From Alphaproteobacteria bacterium (GTDB taxonomy: Bacteria > Pseudomonadota > Alphaproteobacteria > Reyranellales > Reyranellaceae), in NCBI GenBank assembly GCA_017307275.1, contig JAFKFK010000008.1:62001-126000 (forward strand): 64,000 bases of DNA, written 5' to 3'. Under the pieces are notes generated by a model. That model saw only the letters and a list, made by a program, of their open reading frames with translations. It was not told where the DNA came from and did not search any database. Shown here in pieces: positions 56,264 to 64,000 of this stretch (its first letter is position 1; the number at the start of each line of letters is the position of its first letter). The translations under genes were made by a program, and so were the position numbers.

Positions 56264-57267
56264 GAATTGTTGCTCATATAGTCGTGCACGACGATCTTGC
56301 CCGAAATGATGTCGGCTTTGGCGGCCTCGACCTTGGCCTTCATTTCCGGCGTCACGAGCTTCTCATTATCCTTGTCGAGCGCCCAGTCGACGCCGCCTTC
56401 CTTGAGGCCCAGCACCTGCGTGCCACCCTTCCACTGGTGATCCATGGCTGCCTTAAAGCTCTCGTAGGTCGCGACATCGACGCGCTTCAGCATCGAGGTC
56501 AGCATGTTGCCGGGATGCAGATGGTTCTGATTGGAATCAACACCGATGCCGAGCTTGCCGCGATCCTTGGTCGCCTGAAGGATGCCGAGCCCGGTGCTGC
56601 CGGCGGCGGCATAGACGACGTCGACACCGCGATCGATCTGGCCACGCGCGAGTTCGGCACCTCGGCCGGGATCGTTCCACGCGGCGGGAGTCGTGCCCGT
56701 CATGTTCGTGATCAGCTCGGCGTTGGGATTGGCATACTTGATGCCCTGTTCGAAGCCGCACTGAAAACGCCGCACCAGTGGAATGTCCATGCCGCCCACG
56801 AAGCCGATCTTGCCGGTCTTGGAGGCGAGCGCCGCCAGCACGCCGACCAGAAACGAGCCTTCCTGTTCGCGGAACACGACAGACTGCACGTTGGGCAGGT
56901 TCACCACGCTGTCGATGATCGTGAAGTGGATATTGGGAAACTCCTTGGCGACCTTCTCCAGCGCCACAGCCTGGGCAAATCCGACGGCGATGATGGGATC
57001 CTGGCCACGCTGGGCGAAACGGCGCAGCGCCTGCTCGAACTGCGTCTCGTTGCTGGGCTCGAACTCGGCAACAGCGATGCCGGTATCCTTCTTGAAGCGT
57101 TCCGCCCCCTGCCAAACGCCTTCATTGAAGGATTTGTCGAACTTGCCTCCCGTGCTGAAGACAATGGCGGGCTTGATCGTGGCCTGGGTCTGCGCCTGTG
57201 CAGGCGCGAATAATCCCAGGCAAACGACGGCAAAGACCGCAATCAGCGGTCCGACCCAGCGTTTCAT
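56251..57267 (-). CDS. BMP-family (PnrA/BmpA-like) nucleoside-binding protein
   Basis: The product has 338 residues. ATG 57267 begins a signal peptide ending AQA-Q; the extra upstream frame is dropped. VFSTGGKFDKSFNEGVWQGAERF and KIGFVGGMDIPLVRRFQCGFEQGIKY are BMP family marks. BMP proteins bind purine nucleosides or riboflavin-type ligands. First gene of the importer-salvage operon; 72 bases separate it from the amidohydrolase gene. Confidence 0.93.
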   Translation of the reverse strand: MKRWVGPLIAVFAVVCLGLFAPAQAQTQATIKPAIVFSTGGKFDKSFNEGVWQGAERFKKDTGIAVAEFEPSNETQFEQALRRFAQRGQDPIIAVGFAQAVALEKVAKEFPNIHFTIIDSVVNLPNVQSVVFREQEGSFLVGVLAALASKTGKIGFVGGMDIPLVRRFQCGFEQGIKYANPNAELITNMTGTTPAAWNDPGRGAELARGQIDRGVDVVYAAAGSTGLGILQATKDRGKLGIGVDSNQNHLHPGNMLTSMLKRVDVATYESFKAAMDHQWKGGTQVLGLKEGGVDWALDKDNEKLVTPEMKAKVEAAKADIISGKIVVHDYMSNNSCNR

Positions 57268-57339
57268 AATGGCTCCCTTGTTCTGGACCGATCTTGGACT
57301 GCGGCGCGCGCCGGGTCTAGGCACGGCTCCGCAGTACGA

Positions 57340-58839
57340 TCAGCCCGGAACGACGAACCCGTACCTCAGGTTCGAGGGGTCACGACCTGCGCGCTCATAG
57401 TGCGACTTGATGGCCGCGAAGCGATCATCGCGCCACGCCGCCTTCTTGATGTCGTAACGGTACATCTTCGCCGAATTCTCACCGAAGATGGCCCGCTTCA
57501 CCGGCCCGTCGGCGGCGCCGAGCGGCGCATAGCCAAACTTCTTCTGCATGTCCTCGGGGATTTCGAGCCGGCGCAGGGCCTCGATCTGCCACTGTGGCGC
57601 CCCTGTCCAAACTGCATCGGTGCCCCATACGACGTGATCGGCCCCCAGGCCCTTCACCAGCATGCCCATCAGCGCCGCACACAGACGCGGCTCAGTCACC
57701 GTGGTCTGGGCAAAGATCTGGCCAAGATCGGCATAGACGTTGCTGACGCCGTACTTGGCCGGGATCTCGGCAAGATCGCTGGTCCATTCGACCCGGCCGG
57801 TCTTCTCGAACTGTTCGTAGCCACCCGCTGCAGCACCCGGTGCGCCAGTCCAGCGGAAGGCCGAGTGATAGACGACGAAGCGGATCTGCGGCCAGTCTTT
57901 GGCTGCCTTGCCCACATCATCGACGGTCGCGTAGGGCGTCAGATGCGGCCAGCGTTGCGCAACCGAAGGCGGATAGAGGCCTTTGTGCACGCAGACGATG
58001 TCGTAACCCGCCTTCACGATCTTCTCGTAGAAGGGATAGACGAGCTTCTCGTCGTCCATGCGCCAGGGATGGCGCGCCAAATCCTTGTTGGTGTTGTCGC
58101 CGACCGTATAGCCCTTCCACGAGTCCGGCTTGAGCGTGGCGATGCACTTGTCCACCTCGTCCATCCAGCCGTCGTAGCCCGGCGTGAAGATCGCGTGTGA
58201 CAGGAGACGCTTGGAGCCGGCTTCGCGATTCACTTTCTCGCGGGCGTCAGCTTTCATCTCGTTGGTCAGGAACCAGTCGCGCGGTTCCTCCGATGCCGAG
58301 CCGCTGATCAGCGCGACCTTGGTGTCGCTGTCGAGATAGATCTCCTTGAACCAGTTGGGATACTTGAGGTCGTCGATGGTCTGCGGCTTGCCGACCAACC
58401 CTGGATTCCAGCCGGCCTTACCGACGGCCTCGCGACCGCGCACGAACCCTGCGAGCCGCGTGTCGTCGCGCAGGAAGTGCGTGTGCACATCCATGACGAA
58501 CTGATCCTTGAGACCGTCGGCGCGCACCTGCGCGAGATCGACGCTTTTGGCTTCGGCTGGTGCCGCGCCATAGAGCGGCCCGTAGACCTCGTTCATGGCG
58601 ACGAAGGCCGTCGCCATGCCGGCGGCGGTCTGAAAGAAACGCCGCCGCGACAGGCCGTTGCGACGGCCGTAGTCGTCGCCCAGCTCGTTCATACGAGCTT
58701 CGACCTGCTTCTGTCGGTCCGTCCGGGCGATCGGCAGAAATTCGTCGCTCGACACGACCTGGGTCGGCACCGGTGTCGTGCCGCCGGCCAGGCTGGCGGG
58801 CGCAAGCTGGCTGCGTTCTTCGTCGCTCAACAGGCCCAT
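57340..58839 (-). CDS. Amidohydrolase-family protein with internal twin-arginine motif
   Basis: The product has 499 residues. The metal site starts MDVHTHF (116-122); later AHRF-like histidines and WGTDAVWTG are typical of amidohydrolase-2 enzymes that hydrolyse or decarboxylate cyclic substrates. A Tat-like SRRRFFQTAAGMATAFVA (64-81) lies after a long polar N-terminus rather than at the start. A start at Met50 (58692) would put it near the beginning, yet the first 50 residues look conserved-like. It ends 72 bases from the BMP gene. Confidence 0.85.
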   Translation of the reverse strand: MGLLSDEERSQLAPASLAGGTTPVPTQVVSSDEFLPIARTDRQKQVEARMNELGDDYGRRNGLSRRRFFQTAAGMATAFVAMNEVYGPLYGAAPAEAKSVDLAQVRADGLKDQFVMDVHTHFLRDDTRLAGFVRGREAVGKAGWNPGLVGKPQTIDDLKYPNWFKEIYLDSDTKVALISGSASEEPRDWFLTNEMKADAREKVNREAGSKRLLSHAIFTPGYDGWMDEVDKCIATLKPDSWKGYTVGDNTNKDLARHPWRMDDEKLVYPFYEKIVKAGYDIVCVHKGLYPPSVAQRWPHLTPYATVDDVGKAAKDWPQIRFVVYHSAFRWTGAPGAAAGGYEQFEKTGRVEWTSDLAEIPAKYGVSNVYADLGQIFAQTTVTEPRLCAALMGMLVKGLGADHVVWGTDAVWTGAPQWQIEALRRLEIPEDMQKKFGYAPLGAADGPVKRAIFGENSAKMYRYDIKKAAWRDDRFAAIKSHYERAGRDPSNLRYGFVVPG

Positions 58840-58889
58840 GGCAATCCTCGAAGCTACAGGGAAGAGTTGGCGTCCGACGCGAGCCTACT

Positions 58890-60341
58890 TCACCCTTGGT
58901 CTGGTGGCACGGTCCCCGGCTTGGGGTCGATCGGCAGCAGCCGGTCCAGACCGACGAGCTTTTCGTAGAGGGCCCCGGCCTGCAACAGCGCCGCCTCGCC
59001 GCGCGGCTTGCCAACGAGCTGCAGCCCGACCGGCCGGCCGTACTGATCGAAGCCACAAGGCACGGCCAGCGCCGGACTGCCGGTCACGGTGATGGCCGAA
59101 TTCAACGTCGAGCCCGCCATGTAGTTCTCGAGCTTCTTGCCGGCGATGGTCGCAGGCGCCCGCAGATTGACGTCGAAAGCGGCCGTCGGAGCTCCCGGGG
59201 TCACGAACAGGTCGTATGTCTGGAAGAACGCATTCATGCGTCGATAGAGAGCCGCGCGTTCGCGCTCCGCCCAGGCCAGCCGGCTCGCCGTCTGCTTCAG
59301 GCCAAGCTCTGTATTCCAGATGATGTCCGGTTTGATCAGCTCGCGATGCTGTTCGATTTGCTGCTCGCGATCGACGACGAACTGCTGGCTGCGCAGCGCC
59401 ATGAACACCTCGTCGACCGGCCCGAAGTCAGGCGACACTTCCTCGACGGTGCAGCCCAGCTCCTCGAAGCGGCGCGCCATCCTGGTGCAGATCTCGCGGA
59501 TCTCGCGGTCGAGTTCGAACCTGCCACCGAAGTCGGCACTGAAGGCGACCCGCTTCGGCGCTACGGGATTGGCGACCGCGGCGCTGAACGAAACGGCCGG
59601 CGCATCGAAGGTCATGGCGTCCTGCGGACAGAAACCGGCCATCGTATCGAGGAACAGCGCGAGGTCGGGCACGTTGCGTGCCATCGGCCCCTGCACCGAC
59701 TGCGGCGAATAAAGATTGTTCGAAGTGCCGCGCGTCACGCGGCCGGCCGACGGCCGCAGCCCCACGGTGGAGCAATAAGTGCCGGGACGCCGCAGCGAGC
59801 CGCCATGGTCGGAACCGTGCGCCAGCCAGACCTCGCCGGCCGCGACCGAAACCGACCCACCGCCCGTCGAGCCACCACAGGTCAGCGATGTGTTCCAGGG
59901 ATTGCGCGTGCGGCCGAAAACTTCGTTGAAGGTGCTGCCACCCGCACCGAACTCCGGCGTATTCGACTTCGCGACGACAATGCCGCCTTTGCGCTCGATC
60001 CGTTCGACCAGCGGATGTGACTTGGCCGGGACATGGTTGGCGAAGATCGGTGAACCGTAGGTGGTGCGCACACCGGCGACATCAGTGAGGTCCTTGATCG
60101 ACACCGGCAGGCCCGCAAGCCAGCCCGCCTCGCCGTCGGCCTCGTTGGCCTTACCGGCCATGATCCGCTTGGCATGATCGCGGGCGCGATCGAGGCAGAG
60201 CGTCGGCAGCGCATTCAGCGCCGGCTCGACGTCGGAGATGCGCTGCGCCGAGGAATCGATCAGATCGAGCGGCGTGATCTCCTTCTTTTTCAGTCGGCTC
60301 ACGGCCTCGACAGCACTCAAACGCCACAGTTCGCTACTCAT
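58890..60341 (-). CDS. Amidase-signature family amidase
   Basis: The product has 483 residues, usual length. The Ser-cisSer-Lys triad is visible as Lys83 (SIKDL), cis-Ser158 (GGSTGGG) and nucleophile Ser182 (DHGGS). The residue after the cis-serine is Thr where most family members have Ser. Hydrolyses carboxamides to acid and ammonia. With the nitrile hydratase genes upstream it would complete nitrile-to-acid conversion. 139 bases separate it from the NHase accessory gene. Confidence 0.92.
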   Translation of the reverse strand: MSSELWRLSAVEAVSRLKKKEITPLDLIDSSAQRISDVEPALNALPTLCLDRARDHAKRIMAGKANEADGEAGWLAGLPVSIKDLTDVAGVRTTYGSPIFANHVPAKSHPLVERIERKGGIVVAKSNTPEFGAGGSTFNEVFGRTRNPWNTSLTCGGSTGGGSVSVAAGEVWLAHGSDHGGSLRRPGTYCSTVGLRPSAGRVTRGTSNNLYSPQSVQGPMARNVPDLALFLDTMAGFCPQDAMTFDAPAVSFSAAVANPVAPKRVAFSADFGGRFELDREIREICTRMARRFEELGCTVEEVSPDFGPVDEVFMALRSQQFVVDREQQIEQHRELIKPDIIWNTELGLKQTASRLAWAERERAALYRRMNAFFQTYDLFVTPGAPTAAFDVNLRAPATIAGKKLENYMAGSTLNSAITVTGSPALAVPCGFDQYGRPVGLQLVGKPRGEAALLQAGALYEKLVGLDRLLPIDPKPGTVPPDQG

Positions 60342-60480
60342 AGTGTTCCTCCTCGGCCGCCGAGTGTGCCAGCACCGACCGAACGCTGTCTGCCATCCAT
60401 ATCCGGCAAACCCGATTAGTTGCCTTGATTGTTCTGCATACGAAAGGGACTGCCCTTCGCATCACCGGACGCCCGGCTGG

Positions 60481-60831
60481 CTAGGAGCTAACCTGCTTCA
60501 GTTCTACGGGGTGTCCATGTGGCGTGGTGCGATAGGCTTCTGCCCAAGCATGAGCCCGCGCATCGAGCGCATGCGATTCGGTCAGAGATTTCGAGATGCA
60601 CAGACGTTCGAGCGCGGCGAGCCAATGGGTGTAATAGGACGAGCCGTCGTCGGACGGCGCTTCCCGCAACACGGCCGATAGAGCCTGCACCCACTCGGCC
60701 CACGTGAAGTGACCGGCCTCGCAGAGCTTCAACGTGAGCGCGAAGGCCTGCGCCTGCCAAGGTTCGGCGAAGATCGGGCCGTCGGCATCGATCGGGAGGC
60801 CAGGCAGCGCCGCGACCCGCTCACGCTGCAT
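60481..60831 (-). CDS. Nitrile hydratase accessory protein
   Basis: The product has 116 residues, starting at ATG 60831, which overlaps the beta gene end by 11 bases. Pattern VAALPGLPIDADGPIFAEPWQAQAFALTLKLCEAGHFTWAEWVQALS resembles the beta-subunit N-terminal half, as in P14K/NhlE-type activators that load the cobalt into the alpha subunit by subunit swapping. Stop at 60481. Confidence 0.88.
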   Translation of the reverse strand: MQRERVAALPGLPIDADGPIFAEPWQAQAFALTLKLCEAGHFTWAEWVQALSAVLREAPSDDGSSYYTHWLAALERLCISKSLTESHALDARAHAWAEAYRTTPHGHPVELKQVSS

Positions 60832-61480
60832 CGAGATAGTCCTCCCACAGGTCGAGATGGACCGTATCCGATGCATGGGCACCCTCGCCCCACAGCTCGC
60901 GCGCCGCAAAACGCACCGTGTAGAGATACTGCGGGTTCTCACCTTCGAAGCGGGAGTTGGAATCGGGAAAGACGTGAGCGCCGTGATGGCACTCGATCAC
61001 GCCCTGCCGCCCGCGCACATAGCGAGGCAGCCGCGTGTGACCGATCGGATTGATGTTGCGCGCCCGGACAGTGGCGCCATTGACAAAGCGGGGCTTGGCC
61101 GAGGTCTGGCGCAAGGTCGGACCACCGGCGGCGATTGCCACTGGCACCTTGTCCGCTGTCAGGGGCGGCGTGGCGACGGGCACTGCCGGGTCGCGCCGTC
61201 CTGTCTCCAGTTCCTGCGGCGTGATGAGGCCGGCATCGAGCATCAGCCTGATGGAGGACGCAAACCACTTCTCGTAGTAGGTCATGCGCAGGTAGTCGGC
61301 CGGCGGCAGCCGCTCGATGCTGTGGCGGCCCGCATCGATGTTCCAGCGCCGCCAGGCGCCCGCAGCGCGCCGCAGTGCCAGTACGCGCCCTTCCCATGGT
61401 GCGTGGAAGACGGGCTCGCCAGCTTCGGCCTCGACGGGCCCGAAACCGTGCATGCCGCCCATATCGTGCACGCCGTTCAT
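60821..61480 (-). CDS. nthB: Nitrile hydratase beta subunit
   Basis: The product has 219 residues, starting at ATG 61480. [17 protein letters not shown] is the family start and [22 protein letters not shown] the conserved C-terminal block. Hydrates nitriles to amides with the alpha subunit. Overlaps alpha by 4 bases and the accessory gene by 11. Confidence 0.94.
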   Translation of the reverse strand: MNGVHDMGGMHGFGPVEAEAGEPVFHAPWEGRVLALRRAAGAWRRWNIDAGRHSIERLPPADYLRMTYYEKWFASSIRLMLDAGLITPQELETGRRDPAVPVATPPLTADKVPVAIAAGGPTLRQTSAKPRFVNGATVRARNINPIGHTRLPRYVRGRQGVIECHHGAHVFPDSNSRFEGENPQYLYTVRFAARELWGEGAHASDTVHLDLWEDYLDAA

Positions 61481-62136
61481 GCGCCCTCCTTCGCGGCCGG
61501 GCCCGCCACCTTGGCAACCCCAACCATCGCATCGCGCGTCACCAGCGTCGCCAGCGCCTCGGCATCCATGCCGTCGGTACCGGCAGGCCGCTCGGGCAGG
61601 ACCAGATAGCGAATCTCGGCAGTCGAATCCCAGACGCGAACCGCAACATCGTCCGCCACGGCGACGCCGAATTCGCTCAGGACACGGCGAGGCTCGATCA
61701 CCGCGCGCGAGCGATAGGCCGACGATTTGTACCAGACCGGCGGCAGCCCGAGCACCGGCCACGGATAGCAGGAGCACAGGGTGCAGACGACGAGGTTGTG
61801 GACCTCGGGCGTGTTTTCGACGACCACCATGTGCTCGCCTTGCGCGCCGGTGTAGCCCATCTCGGCGATGGCAGCGGTCGCATCGCCCATCAAGCGGGCC
61901 TTGTAGTCGGGGTCGGTCCAGGCCCGGGCGACGATGCGGGCGCCATTGCGCGGGCCGATCTTGTTCTCGTAGGTGTCGACGATCGCATCCAGCGCGGCGG
62001 GATCGACAAGGCCCTTCTCGATCAGGAGCGATTCCAGCGCCTTTACCCGCAGCGCCGTATCCGACGGTACGTCCTGCCCATGATCGTGCCCATGATCATG
62101 GCTGTGATCGTGGTCATGTTCGTGATCGTGGCTCAT
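61477..62136 (-). CDS. nthA: Nitrile hydratase alpha subunit, cobalt type, with His-rich N-terminus
   Basis: The product has 219 residues. The metal claw is VCTLCSC (Cys118, 121, 123); Thr between the first cysteines and [11 protein letters not shown] mark the cobalt type rather than the iron type. In active enzymes two of these cysteines are oxidised. The first 20 residues hold nine histidines alternating with Asp/Glu/Ser/Gly, a metal-binding tail uncommon in described alpha subunits. Start at ATG 62136, 24 bases after the MFS gene. Confidence 0.94.
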   Translation of the reverse strand: MSHDHEHDHDHSHDHGHDHGQDVPSDTALRVKALESLLIEKGLVDPAALDAIVDTYENKIGPRNGARIVARAWTDPDYKARLMGDATAAIAEMGYTGAQGEHMVVVENTPEVHNLVVCTLCSCYPWPVLGLPPVWYKSSAYRSRAVIEPRRVLSEFGVAVADDVAVRVWDSTAEIRYLVLPERPAGTDGMDAEALATLVTRDAMVGVAKVAGPAAKEGA

Positions 62137-62160
62137 GGCAACTCCTCGGGATGCGGAAGC

Positions 62161-63384
62161 CTACACCGGCACCGCCGCGCCTGTCCGCCGCCGTTGGGCG
62201 AAATAGAGAATTCCCAACAGCATCAGGTTCAGCAGATTGAAGGCGAGCGCCGCCTGGAAGGCCGACTGGTAGGAGAGCGTGGCGTCAAAGATCGTGCCAC
62301 CCAGCCAACCGCCTGCCGCCATGCCGGCCATGGCGAACAGCATCACCACACCCAACCGCCAGCCCGCAATCGTCGGCCCATAGAGGAACCGCAGGTTCAG
62401 GGCATAGCCCTGCACGATGGCGATGAACGGAATGCCGTGCAGCAACGACAGGGCGTAGATGCTCGTGATGTCGCGGGCATAGAGGAAGCCGACCAGAGAG
62501 CCGATCTGGATCACCGAGCAAAGCAGGCTGACGGGCAGCGGCCCGATGCGGTCTGCCAGGCGCGCCATCACGAAGGTGGCAACGATGGCCGAGAGCAGGA
62601 CCAGCGAGACCGCCTCCGTGCCGCGCGCCGCCGGATAGCCGAGGTCACCGCAGAAGGCCACCATATGGACGAAGGGAATGGCCATGGCCGCACAGCAGCA
62701 GAAGCCGGCGGCCGACAGCAGGGTCATGATCGCCGACGAGGGCAACGGCAGGGGCACCTTTTCCTCACGTCGGCGACCACCGGGCCCGCGCAGGATCGGC
62801 GCCGGCCGCACATAGAGCGCGCCCAGCAGCAACAGGATTCCGGCCGACAGGCCGTAGACCACCAGCGTGTCGCGCCAGCCGATCTCGGGCAGCAGCAGGC
62901 GGTAGATCTGCGGCCACACCGACCCCGCAATGGCGGGGCCCACGGAGATGATGGCGACGGCGATGTTGCGGCGCTTGTCGAACCAACCCTGGACGTTGTT
63001 CATCGCCGGCGTGAAGGTGCCGGCATTGCCGAAGAAACCCAGCAGGACCGCATAGCCCGCGTAGAGCGCCATCTCGCCGCCGCGCGAGGCGGCGAAGCCA
63101 CCGATGGCAATCGAGATGCCGGCGATCACCAGCGGCACCCGCGGGCTGGTGCGGTCCGCCAGCCACCCCATGAAGACGCCGCCCACGCCCATGCCGAAGA
63201 AGCCTACCATGTAGGCAAAGGACGGCACGGCGCGCTGGTCGCCGAAATCGGCGGCCATCTCCTTCAACCCGACCATCGGCAGATAGATGCCGCCGCCGCC
63301 CAACGCGATGCAGAACATCGACACCAGCGCCAAACGCCAGGCGTATGGCCCGTCGATGCCCGACCGGTTGGGCATTGTGCTCAC
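62161..63384 (-). CDS. MFS transporter
   Basis: The product has 407 residues and about 12 helices. FMGWLADRTSPR after helix 2 is the major-facilitator signature, and PVPNVQGWFDKRRN lies in the middle loop. It may carry the nitrile, amide or sulfated compound handled by the neighbouring enzymes. It overlaps the sulfatase gene by 4 bases. Substrate unknown. Confidence 0.92.
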   Translation of the reverse strand: MSTMPNRSGIDGPYAWRLALVSMFCIALGGGGIYLPMVGLKEMAADFGDQRAVPSFAYMVGFFGMGVGGVFMGWLADRTSPRVPLVIAGISIAIGGFAASRGGEMALYAGYAVLLGFFGNAGTFTPAMNNVQGWFDKRRNIAVAIISVGPAIAGSVWPQIYRLLLPEIGWRDTLVVYGLSAGILLLLGALYVRPAPILRGPGGRRREEKVPLPLPSSAIMTLLSAAGFCCCAAMAIPFVHMVAFCGDLGYPAARGTEAVSLVLLSAIVATFVMARLADRIGPLPVSLLCSVIQIGSLVGFLYARDITSIYALSLLHGIPFIAIVQGYALNLRFLYGPTIAGWRLGVVMLFAMAGMAAGGWLGGTIFDATLSYQSAFQAALAFNLLNLMLLGILYFAQRRRTGAAVPV

Positions 63385-64000
63385 TCGCGTGCCAGCGCCG
63401 CCGTCGCCGCTGCCACCTGGTCGAGCGCCTGGTCGTCGTCCATCAGCACGGTCACCTTGCGTAGCTTGCCGGTGAAGGCGAACGGCGCTTCGTAGTGCGA
63501 GACCGGGCTGGAGCGGTCGCGGCCGATATCGAGGCCCGACCAGGAGATGAAGCTCACGAAGCCGTTCTGGGTATCGAAGCCGCCGGCCGGCTCGCCATCG
63601 ATCAGCAGGGTCGCGAGGTTACGGCCCTGATTGCGCCGCATGCGCACGCCGAGCTGCCGGTTGCCCGCCGGCACCGGCCGGTCGGAAACGATCAGGTGGT
63701 GCTCGCCGCCGATGTTCATGTCGTAGGTCAGGCGGCCATCCTTCAGGTAGAGCGAATAGCCGGTCGTGGCGTCGCCGTGTGCGATCAGCACGCCCTCAGT
63801 GGTCGGACCGTCGACATGCGCGTCGGCCTCGATCGTGTAGGTGCGGTTGCGCACGTCAGGCGCCACGTCCGTCGGCACATGCCCCATGCCGGCATGGAAG
63901 ACGAAGCGGTTGCGCGGCCCGTGGAAGCGCTTGGCGTTGTCGGCGAAGCGCGGCGCAAAGCGGTCGTCGAGCGGCAGCACTTTGCTGCGCTCGGCCTGCC
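63381..64000 (-). CDS. Arylsulfatase C-terminal region (5' end outside window)
   Basis: The frame is open to the window edge. It has VLPLDDRFAPR, FHAGMGHVPTDVAPDVRNR, GYSLYLKDGRLTYDMN and ASPFAFTGKLRKVTVLM, which correspond to the C-terminal, concanavalin-like domain of bacterial arylsulfatases. The catalytic part with the formylglycine site is upstream, outside the window. A short GTG-started reading within (63980) is not the true start. Confidence 0.8.
   Translation of the reverse strand, partial: QAERSKVLPLDDRFAPRFADNAKRFHGPRNRFVFHAGMGHVPTDVAPDVRNRTYTIEADAHVDGPTTEGVLIAHGDATTGYSLYLKDGRLTYDMNIGGEHHLIVSDRPVPAGNRQLGVRMRRNQGRNLATLLIDGEPAGGFDTQNGFVSFISWSGLDIGRDRSSPVSHYEAPFAFTGKLRKVTVLMDDDQALDQVAAATAALARE

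Noticed and set aside
61375..63495. 706-codon plus-strand frame opposite the nitrile hydratase and MFS genes
   Set aside because: Shadow frame; the minus strand has clear nitrile hydratase alpha/beta and MFS sequence.

Overview
The window looks like chromosomal DNA from a GC-rich alphaproteobacterium with a large uptake and catabolic repertoire, perhaps Reyranella-like or another soil/freshwater Rhodospirillales/Rhizobiales relative. The genus is a guess from gene content. Evidence for this type of organism is the density of ABC importers, two orphan tripartite-tricarboxylate (Bug-type) binding proteins, a paired Lin0512 operon, FadR/LysR regulators and cobalt-type nitrile hydratase. I see no rRNA, tRNA, CRISPR array, insertion sequence or phage gene. 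Coding density is very high: no gene-free stretch exceeds about 270 bases, and many starts and stops overlap by 4 bases.

Layout. 0-7.3 kb: end of an Fe3+/polyamine-type ABC system, a family-5 binding protein, a YaiI-like protein, a secreted protein with an internal repeat, and an enolase-superfamily/carboxylesterase pair. 7.3-14.1 kb: a YjbR-like protein, a binding protein with no signal peptide, a membrane protein, then a minus-strand operon of FadR-type regulator, rpiB, two tandem paralogous binding proteins, two permeases and an ATPase, preceded by a FadR-like operator. 14.1-20.8 kb: histidine acid phosphatase, exporter-type ABC protein, OsmC, a secreted unknown, a Bug protein and two tiny low-complexity ORFs. 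20.7-25.1 kb: a carbohydrate ABC operon. 25.3-28.3 kb: DoxX, Bug protein, two Lin0512 proteins, GST. 28.3-32.3 kb: a minus-strand cluster of LLM monooxygenase, LysR regulator, a conserved unknown and a UGSC-family protein. 32.6-47.6 kb: a gamma-glutamyltransferase-like protein, a complete dipeptide/oligopeptide-type ABC system with a REP-like hairpin after the binding-protein gene, a class III nucleotide cyclase, Dps and a second carbohydrate ABC operon. 47.6-64 kb: a single co-directional minus-strand run of 16 kb with two modules. One is a nucleoside uptake and salvage operon (BMP-type ABC importer, cdd, punA, deoA, a 2-oxoglutarate dioxygenase-like gene, add, secreted HAD phosphatase). The other is arylsulfatase fragment, MFS transporter, Co-type nitrile hydratase alpha/beta/accessory, amidase and amidohydrolase.

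The most striking observation is at 28637-29161. What a standard gene call would treat as a 93-residue protein followed by an unannotated gap is one frame interrupted by a single TGA inside a U-G-S-C motif. The TGA is followed at the right distance by a perfect 7-bp hairpin with a GUC loop, as expected of a bacterial SECIS element. I interpret it as a selenoprotein of the UGSC family with a UxxCxxC redox-like motif, sitting in an operon with its usual-looking companion gene. The second most interesting point is the Fe(II)/2-oxoglutarate (PhyH-type) oxygenase embedded, with 4-base overlaps on both sides, in the nucleoside salvage operon. That position predicts a nucleoside or base substrate.
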